From contig DASVBU010000028.1 of NCBI GenBank assembly GCA_036375695.1, forward strand, positions 1 to 5,623: DNA of 5,623 bases, written 5' to 3'. This DNA is from ZC4RG35 sp036375695 (GTDB lineage: Bacteria; Actinomycetota; Acidimicrobiia; Spongiisociales; ZC4RG35). Under the pieces are notes generated by a model. That model searched no databases, had not been told where the DNA came from, and saw only the letters and a program-made list of their open reading frames with translations. The position numbers and the translations under genes were made by a program. Of this stretch, positions 1 to 4,246 are shown in pieces. How positions within the stretch are numbered: the first letter of the stretch is position 1; each line of letters starts with the position of its first letter.

Positions 1-18
1 GCTACCTGACCAAAGGTC

Positions 19-38
19 AACCCCCGGGCGAGGGGGTT
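19..38 (-). terminator. Hairpin after tRNA-Asp, possible terminator
   Basis: AACCCCC/GGGGGTT forms a 7-bp stem (19-25 with 32-38) with a 6-nt loop. It starts at the last base of the tRNA CCA end. A second small hairpin, GACC-AAA-GGTC, follows at 8-18. Neither has a clear U-tract, so this is a weak or non-canonical intrinsic terminator at best. Confidence 0.4.
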
Positions 39-115
39 GGCGGGAACGACGGGATTTGAACCCGCGACCTCCGGCTTGACAGGCCGGCGAACACTCCAGG
101 CTGTTCTACGCTCCC
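38..115 (-). tRNA. tRNA-Asp, anticodon GUC, CCA encoded
   Basis: A complete cloverleaf reads on the minus strand. The acceptor stem is GGGAGCG (109-115) with CGTTCCC (42-48), including one G-U pair. The D-stem is GAAC/GTTC, the anticodon stem CCGGC/GCCGG, and the T-arm GCGGG-TTCAAAT-CCCGT. The discriminator base is G (41) and the genomic CCA is at 38-40. The anticodon GTC lies at 78-80 in the loop CTGTCAA, which decodes Asp codons GAU/GAC. G73 and G10, both known Asp identity bases, are present. Departures from the usual tRNA-Asp are A38 (normally C38), an A11-U24 pair (normally Y11-R24) and U21 (normally A21). Stems are otherwise intact, so I read it as a functional but atypical tRNA rather than a pseudogene. 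Confidence 0.95.
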
Positions 116-123
116 GAATGCTT

Positions 124-137
124 CCCGGGATCCCGGG
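124..137. repeat. 14-bp perfect palindrome in the tRNA leader
   Basis: CCCGGGATCCCGGG is a perfect 14-bp inverted repeat lying between the predicted tRNA promoter and the mature tRNA 5' end. In the precursor RNA it could pair with itself only with a tight loop, or serve as a protein or processing site. GC-rich palindromes of this length can arise by chance in such a genome, so a function is not established. Confidence 0.4.
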
Positions 138-147
138 CGACACGTGA

Positions 148-175
148 AGTGTAGCCGGTGCCCCCTGGTGCTCAA
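148..175 (-). promoter_or_regulatory. Sigma70-type promoter for tRNA-Asp
   Basis: On the minus strand TTGAGC (170-175) and TACACT (148-153) are separated by 16 nt. They match a -35 (TTGACA) and a -10 (TANNNT) element. A start about 7 nt downstream would fall near 141 and give a leader of roughly 25 nt before the tRNA 5' end at 115. The position between the lipoprotein stop and the tRNA fits a dedicated tRNA promoter. The elements are seen in the sequence; activity is inferred. Confidence 0.6.
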
Positions 176-185
176 CATGGCTGCA

Positions 186-200
186 CCGCCCGATTGGCGG
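186..200 (-). terminator. Short hairpin after the cupredoxin gene
   Basis: CCGCC-CGATT-GGCGG gives a 5-bp stem with a 5-nt loop, 10 nt beyond the lipoprotein stop codon. There is no U-run. It may act as a weak terminator or 3' end stabiliser separating the kinase/lipoprotein unit from the tRNA promoter, or may be chance. Confidence 0.25.
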
Positions 201-209
201 CGATGCGCC

Positions 210-578
210 TCAGGGAGCGACCACTTCGACGGCAGCCGCCATACCCCTCTGGTAATGGTCGACGATGTCCCCGCCGGGGGTCTGGACCACGATCCGGCAC
301 GTGAACACATACCGACCTGGCTCCAGGTCGAGATCCAGCGTCGTCTCCCCACCCGGCGGGACGACATCGGTGGACGTGACCACCGTCCCGTCCTCTGTGG
401 ACACGACGAGCGTATGACCGAACTCGCCCTGGTTGATGACGTGGAGGCTCTGCTCGCCGCCGGTGAGCCGGCTCGCGGCATCTATCGAGAACTCCCTGAG
501 CTGCACTTGGGTCTCGGCGGTCGCGGCCGGGGTGCAGGCCGCCAGGGCGACGGCGAAGACGAGGGCCATACGTCTCAT
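210..578 (-). CDS. Cupredoxin-like copper-binding lipoprotein
   Basis: This predicted 122-residue protein is exported and lipid-anchored. It has a basic start (MRRM), a short hydrophobic stretch and a lipobox ALAAC with Cys15 as the modified residue. The mature part is one small beta-rich domain. It opens with REFSID, continues with SLHVINQGEFGHTLVV (about 44-59), and ends with PGRYVFTC (87-94) and DHYQRGM (107-113). These segments supply His55, Cys94, His108 and Met113, the ligand set of a type 1 (blue) copper centre, with the usual H-x4-M spacing. Cys94 and His108 are 13 residues apart instead of the usual 2-4, so there is an inserted loop. Its ATG overlaps the kinase TGA (ATGA), and a GGAGG sits 7 nt upstream, so it is probably translated by coupling to the kinase. 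The role is inferred: electron transfer, copper binding, or an accessory to the kinase sensor. Met4 (567-569) is an alternative start. Confidence 0.8.
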   Translation of the reverse strand: MRRMALVFAVALAACTPAATAETQVQLREFSIDAASRLTGGEQSLHVINQGEFGHTLVVSTEDGTVVTSTDVVPPGGETTLDLDLEPGRYVFTCRIVVQTPGGDIVDHYQRGMAAAVEVVAP

Positions 579-2032
579 GCCTTGGCCTCCGCCATCTCCT
601 CGACCCTGACCATGGGTATGCCCACCGCCATCCATGTGCCGTTCGGGGTCGTGTGGACACAGATCGACGCCGAGATCGACTCCGCCATCATCTTGGAGAA
701 GTGGAGTCCCAGACCCGTCCCCGAGCTCCGGCTCGACTTGGTGAACTTGTCGAACGCTCGGGGGAGGAACTCGGGGTCGATGCCCGGCCCGTTGTCCCCG
801 ACGACCACGTAGACGGGGCGCTCCGGCGTCGCGCCGACACACAGTTGCGAGGGCGCGGGCAGCGTGTCGGTGACCGTGCCGTGGACCCGGGTCGCACCGT
901 GGGTGATGGCATTGTCGACCAGACCGGCCACCAGCTGGGCCAGTGTCGTGGCGTCGGTGCGCACGATGGTTCCGAGGTATGAGAGGTCGTCCTCGACATC
1001 GAAGGTCACCGCGCGGTGGGCGCGGTCGAGACGGGAGACCAGCTCCGACAGCCGCATCTCCACCGGCACCACCTCGAGGCCGCGGTTCTCCACCCGGGCC
1101 ACGGCGAGCATCTGGCCGATGATCGACTCCAGCCGCTCGCCGTCCCTGACCATGTCTTCGAGCAACTGGCGCCTGGTCTCCTCGTCGAGCTCGTCGGCCT
1201 GAAGGAGCCGGGAGCCTGTCACCACACCGGTGAGTGGTGTGCGGAGCTCGTGGTTGATCATGAGGACGAACTCGGATCGGATGCGGTTCTTCTCCTCGGC
1301 CAGCGCCAGGGCGGCTTCGGTCTCGGCCCGGGCCATCTCCAGCTCCAGGTTGTGCTCCTGGAGGGCGAGGCTCTGACGTCTCAGGAAGTCCGCCTCCAGC
1401 TCCATGGCGCGACGAGTGGCGATCGCACGCGCCCGGGCCACCGCCACGCCGGCTGCGACCAGCATCAGGGTTCCCGCAAGCACTGCCATCGGGACGACGT
1501 GCCCCGGAGTCCGGGTGGCGGCCGCCCGGCGACGGAGGAGCTCGGACAGGTCGTAGGTAAGCATCACTGCCCCGTCCGCGGTGGGGTGGACACTCTGATA
1601 GAGCACGTCGCCGGGGTGCCACTCCACCACGCCACCCACCACCAGGTCGGTATTGAGCGGGACGGCCAGCGCCGTGAAACGGCGGTCTTCGACGCTTCCG
1701 GCGAGCATGCCCTCCAGACGAAGGCCCTCGAGGGACGGCGATGTGGATGCGACCACCGTCAGGCTCGAGGAGACGAGGCTGACGGCCTCGATCTCGAGGT
1801 CGTTGCGGATGTGCCTCAGCTCGGTCTCGACGTCTCCCGCCAGTGCGTCGATACGCGCAGCGGCCATCGCGGTGTCGTCGAAGAGGAGCTCCCCTTCACC
1901 GATGAACCGGTTGGCCTGGATCGAACCTGCGATGGCCACGGCACCGCAGGCCACGGCTGCGACGACGAGCACGCCGATGAGCACGCCCCAGGCGCGCAGT
2001 GGTCGCTCGGTCTCCGGAACGGCCGTCGTCAC
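575..2032 (-). CDS. Membrane sensor histidine kinase
   Basis: This 485-residue two-component sensor kinase has a TM helix at about 15-37, an extracytoplasmic sensor region at about 38-177 and a second TM at about 178-199. A charged coiled coil (about 203-255) then leads straight into the DHp domain, with no recognisable HAMP or PAS. The H-box is NHELRTP, with phospho-acceptor His261 (codon 1250-1252) and Glu262. The HATPase_c domain shows an N-box (LVDNAITHG, Asn374), G1 (DNGPGI, 413-418), an F-box (FDKF, 427-430) and G2 (GTGLGL, 438-443), so kinase activity is expected. It starts at GTG (2030-2032). No ATG, GTG or TTG occurs between the upstream dehydrogenase stop and this codon, and no good Shine-Dalgarno is seen. 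It follows the dehydrogenase by 42 nt and overlaps the cupredoxin gene by 4 nt. No response regulator lies beside it, so its partner is elsewhere. The signal is unknown; copper or redox state is suggested only by the neighbour. Confidence 0.92.
   Translation of the reverse strand: MTTAVPETERPLRAWGVLIGVLVVAAVACGAVAIAGSIQANRFIGEGELLFDDTAMAAARIDALAGDVETELRHIRNDLEIEAVSLVSSSLTVVASTSPSLEGLRLEGMLAGSVEDRRFTALAVPLNTDLVVGGVVEWHPGDVLYQSVHPTADGAVMLTYDLSELLRRRAAATRTPGHVVPMAVLAGTLMLVAAGVAVARARAIATRRAMELEADFLRRQSLALQEHNLELEMARAETEAALALAEEKNRIRSEFVLMINHELRTPLTGVVTGSRLLQADELDEETRRQLLEDMVRDGERLESIIGQMLAVARVENRGLEVVPVEMRLSELVSRLDRAHRAVTFDVEDDLSYLGTIVRTDATTLAQLVAGLVDNAITHGATRVHGTVTDTLPAPSQLCVGATPERPVYVVVGDNGPGIDPEFLPRAFDKFTKSSRSSGTGLGLHFSKMMAESISASICVHTTPNGTWMAVGIPMVRVEEMAEAKA
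586..590 (-). promoter_or_regulatory. Shine-Dalgarno for the cupredoxin gene
   Basis: GGAGG on the minus strand lies 7 nt before the ATG at 576-578, inside the last codons of the kinase gene. It decides the start at MRRM rather than the downstream Met and supports translational coupling across the ATGA overlap. Confidence 0.7.
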
Positions 2033-2074
2033 CCGGTATTGATCGGCACGAACGGGCCGACTTATGAGCCACGG

Positions 2075-3088
2075 TCAGGCGAGGGTGAGCCCGACCTTGC
2101 CCATCTGATCGGCCGACTCGAGATACCGGAGGGCGTCCGGAAGCTCGTCGAAGGCGAACATCCGATCCACCGGTGACCGGGCGTGACCCTGGCTGATCCT
2201 CCACAGCGCCCTCTGGAACTGCGCATGCGAGCCCATCGACGATCCGATCAGCTCCAGCTGGCGGAACCAGACGACTGCAAGGTTGATCTCGAACTTCGGA
2301 CCCGAAGTGGCCCCGCAGATGGCGATGCGCCCGCCCTTCTTCGCCGCTCGCATCGATTGCTTGAAAGTGGCCGGCCCGACGTTCTCGATCACCACGTCGG
2401 CTCCGCCCAGATCGGCCATCTCCTTGCCGAACTCGCCGGCCGAGTCGAAACCACCGGCCGCCCCAGCGGCGATGGCCTTCTCGATCTTCTCGGGCGAACG
2501 CGAGGTGACGTAGACCCGGGCGCCCATCCCCTTGGCCAGATGGAAGGCGGCGTTGGAGACCCCACCCCCGATCCCGACCACGAGGATAGTCTCGCCCGAC
2601 TCGAGACGGGCCCTCTCCAGCATCCGCAACGCGGTCGCCGAGGCCAGCCCGAAGGTCCCGGCAACGTCCCAGTCCACCTTGGCCGGCTTGCGGACCGCGT
2701 TGATCGTCGGGATCACGATCTTCTCGGTGAAGGTGCCGGGTATGCCCTCGCCGAGGATCTCGAACTCGTCGCAGTAGACCGGCTCGTCGTTGCGGCAACG
2801 GGCGCATTGCCCGCACGAGGTCGTGGGGTCGATGATCACCTCGTCGCCGATCTCGAAGCCGGAGACACCATCGCCGATTGCGTCGATGACGCCGGCCCCG
2901 TCGGACCCGCCGACATGGGGGAGGACCTTCGGCGCGGGCTTGCCCTCCGACACCCAGAGGTCGAGATGGTTGAGCCCGACTGTCTTCAAGGCCACCCTGA
3001 CCTGACCGGGCCCGGGCTCCGGCTCGGGGACGTCGACCAGCTCGTACGCGTCGATCCCGCCGATTTCGGTGAGATGCCAGGCCCTCAT
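2075..3088 (-). CDS. MDR-family zinc-type alcohol dehydrogenase / NADPH:quinone reductase-like
   Basis: This 337-residue protein has the two-domain medium-chain dehydrogenase/reductase layout. The N-terminal GroES-like part includes VGLNHLDLW (37-45) and PHVGGSDGAG (57-66). The structural zinc lobe carries Cys92, Cys95, Cys98 and Cys106. The Rossmann domain begins with VVGIGGGVSNAA (170-181), and the C-terminal segment ends FGKI-like (MGKVGLTLA). Asn40 stands where classical zinc ADHs have the catalytic Cys, and GSD replaces GHE. This resembles the Zn_ADH_like/quinone-oxidoreductase branch, which often keeps only the structural zinc. The product likely reduces or oxidises an aldehyde, ketone or enone with NAD(P)H; the substrate cannot be told. 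The start MRAWHLTEI was chosen because it fits the family N-terminus and sits 7 nt after a -10 element; a start at 3178 would add 30 unrelated residues and run through the divergent gene. The kinase gene follows 42 nt downstream. Confidence 0.9.
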   Translation of the reverse strand: MRAWHLTEIGGIDAYELVDVPEPEPGPGQVRVALKTVGLNHLDLWVSEGKPAPKVLPHVGGSDGAGVIDAIGDGVSGFEIGDEVIIDPTTSCGQCARCRNDEPVYCDEFEILGEGIPGTFTEKIVIPTINAVRKPAKVDWDVAGTFGLASATALRMLERARLESGETILVVGIGGGVSNAAFHLAKGMGARVYVTSRSPEKIEKAIAAGAAGGFDSAGEFGKEMADLGGADVVIENVGPATFKQSMRAAKKGGRIAICGATSGPKFEINLAVVWFRQLELIGSSMGSHAQFQRALWRISQGHARSPVDRMFAFDELPDALRYLESADQMGKVGLTLA

Positions 3089-3095
3089 GCGGGCG

Positions 3096-3123
3096 AGCGT
3101 AGCGTTGGGGTCTTCGGCTACAA
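3096..3123 (-). promoter_or_regulatory. Promoter for the dehydrogenase, probably leaderless
   Basis: On the minus strand TTGTAG (3118-3123) and TACGCT (3096-3101) are 16 nt apart. The -10 fits the TANNNT pattern. Only 7 nt (CGCCCGC) separate it from the ATG at 3086-3088, so transcription would begin at or next to the start codon. No Shine-Dalgarno is present, in keeping with a leaderless mRNA, which is common in high-GC Gram-positive bacteria. The kinase and cupredoxin genes may depend on this promoter too. Confidence 0.5.
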
Positions 3124-3134
3124 CTGGCCCTTCG

Positions 3135-3554
3135 ATGGAGATACCGACCGACCGACACGTCCACGAGACCAGCCTCAAGGTCCGCTTCTACGAGCTGGAC
3201 CCCTATGACCACGTCAACCACACCAACTACTTCGGCTACTTCGAGACCGCCCGCATCGAGTACCTCCAGGAGATGGGCTTCGGGCTCCTCGAGATGAAGG
3301 AGCAGGGCTGGCAGCTGGTGGTGGTCGAGGCCCACGCCCGATTCCTCCTCGCCGCCCGCTACGGGGACGAGCTGACGATCCGGACCTGGGTCCAGGAGAC
3401 CGGCCGGGTCAAGTCGGAGTGGCGGCAATCGATGGCCCGGGGCGATGAGCCGGTGGCCCAGCTCACCATCGTGGCGGCCTTCACCGATCTAGACGGCAAG
3501 CCGAGACGGGTCCCCGAGGAGTTCGCCTCACACCTCGAGACGTTGAAGCTCTAG
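3135..3554 (+). CDS. Acyl-CoA thioesterase, hotdog fold (4HBT/YbgC type)
   Basis: This 139-residue single-domain protein has the usual length for the 4-hydroxybenzoyl-CoA thioesterase family. The hallmark is near the N-terminus: VRFYELDPYDHVNHTNYF (16-33) followed by YFETAR (35-40). It corresponds to the first strand, the catalytic Asp (Asp22 by analogy) and the HVNH turn that opens the long hotdog helix. The middle holds VVVEAHARFLLAARYGDEL and the C-terminal strands include VAQLTIVAAFTDLDGKPRRVP. It would hydrolyse an acyl-CoA thioester in the cytoplasm; the acyl group cannot be predicted. ATG 3135 was chosen because family members begin about 10-15 residues before the VRF strand; in-frame ATGs at 3069 and 3087 lie inside or on the start of the divergent dehydrogenase. 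No Shine-Dalgarno precedes it. It is divergent from the dehydrogenase (46 bp), which might suggest linked metabolism, and its TAG overlaps the ATPase stop. Confidence 0.9.
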   Translation: MEIPTDRHVHETSLKVRFYELDPYDHVNHTNYFGYFETARIEYLQEMGFGLLEMKEQGWQLVVVEAHARFLLAARYGDELTIRTWVQETGRVKSEWRQSMARGDEPVAQLTIVAAFTDLDGKPRRVPEEFASHLETLKL

Positions 3555-4246
3555 ACGAGGAACGAGGCGACCCAGTCGTCGGCGGGGTCCCTGGTCAACT
3601 CGTCCAGCGTCCCCACCTGGACGATGGTCCCATCACGCATCAGGGCCAGGCGGTCGGACAGGGCGGCTGCTTCGTCGCGGTCGTGGGTCACCACCAGGGC
3701 GGTCACGGCCCGCTCCGCCAGGATCTCGTCGATCTCGACGAGGAGACGCTTCCTCAGATTGCGGTCCAGGGCCCCCAATGGCTCGTCGAGCATGACCAGG
3801 CGCGGCTCCGGCGCCAGGGTGCGGGCCAGGGCCACCCGCTGCTGCTCCCCGCCGGAGAGGCCGTCGATCTTGCGGGATCCGAACCCGGCCAGCCCCACCA
3901 TCTCCAGGGCTTCCTCGACCGGGCGGGAGACGTCGCGGTGCCCCTGCATCCGCAGGCCGAAGCCGACGTTGCCGGCCACGTCGAGATGGGGGAAGAGGGC
4001 GTAGCGCTGGAACATGAGACCGAATCGCCGCTGATGGGTGGGGACGCCGAGCACGGACTCGCCGTCCCAACGGATGTCCCCGGAGTCGACGTCGACCAGG
4101 CCGGCGATGGCGCGGAGCAGGGTCGACTTACCCGAGCCCGACGGGCCGAGGATCCCGACGACCTCGCCGTCGCCGACCTCCAGATCGACCCCTTCCAGGA
4201 TTGTCTTCCCGTCGATGACGACGCGCAGGTCGACCACCTCCAGCAT
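3551..4246 (-). CDS. ABC importer ATP-binding protein (ThiQ/FbpC-like)
   Basis: This 231-residue nucleotide-binding subunit of a binding-protein-dependent importer has every catalytic motif. Walker A is GPSGSGKST (34-42) and the Q-loop is at Gln80 in MFQRYALFPHLDV. The signature is LSGGEQQ (130-136), Walker B is LVMLDEP (150-156) with Glu155, then the D-loop GALD and the H-loop His188. The MFQ..ALFPHL..GNV sequence is typical of the CysA/PotA/FbpC/ThiQ group. The protein ends soon after the H-loop region, so it lacks the C-terminal TOBE regulatory domain of PotA/FbpC and matches the short ThiQ form in size. The ATG shares one base with the permease TGA (TGATG), and a GGGAGG lies 5 nt upstream, so the two are co-translated. 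Its TAG stop overlaps the thioesterase stop. Substrate (thiamine, iron or another) is inferred only from the group. Confidence 0.92.
   Translation of the reverse strand: MLEVVDLRVVIDGKTILEGVDLEVGDGEVVGILGPSGSGKSTLLRAIAGLVDVDSGDIRWDGESVLGVPTHQRRFGLMFQRYALFPHLDVAGNVGFGLRMQGHRDVSRPVEEALEMVGLAGFGSRKIDGLSGGEQQRVALARTLAPEPRLVMLDEPLGALDRNLRKRLLVEIDEILAERAVTALVVTHDRDEAAALSDRLALMRDGTIVQVGTLDELTRDPADDWVASFLV

Noticed and set aside
1..115. tRNA gene as a site-specific integration (att) site
   Set aside because: No duplicate of the tRNA 3' end, integrase or foreign-looking cargo is visible in the window.
210..1622. A 470-codon open frame running from inside the kinase into the cupredoxin gene
   Set aside because: Only its last 122 codons look like protein (lipobox and cupredoxin motifs). 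The rest is Arg/Gly/Pro/His-rich low-complexity sequence out of frame with a clear kinase, as expected for the alternate frame of GC-rich coding DNA.
1016..2176. A 386-codon open frame on the plus strand opposite the kinase
   Set aside because: It lies antisense to a kinase with all catalytic motifs, shows no domain, and has the His/Gly/Asp-rich composition of an antisense shadow.
3069..3089. Upstream in-frame ATGs (3069, 3087) for the thioesterase
   Set aside because: They would add N-terminal residues not typical of the family and overlap the dehydrogenase coding start; 3135 gives a family-sized protein.
3100..3124. Plus-strand -10-like TAGCGT (3100-3105) or TACAAC (3119-3124) for the thioesterase
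   Set aside because: Neither has a credible -35 at 16-18 nt spacing, so I do not call a plus-strand promoter.
2183..3208. A 341-codon plus-strand frame opposite the dehydrogenase
   Set aside because: It is antisense to a well-supported gene and contains no motifs; a shadow of codon bias.
1896..3428. A 510-codon minus-strand frame across dehydrogenase and thioesterase
   Set aside because: It is out of frame with the motif-complete dehydrogenase and antisense to the thioesterase; the composition is Arg/Gly-rich with no recognisable domain.
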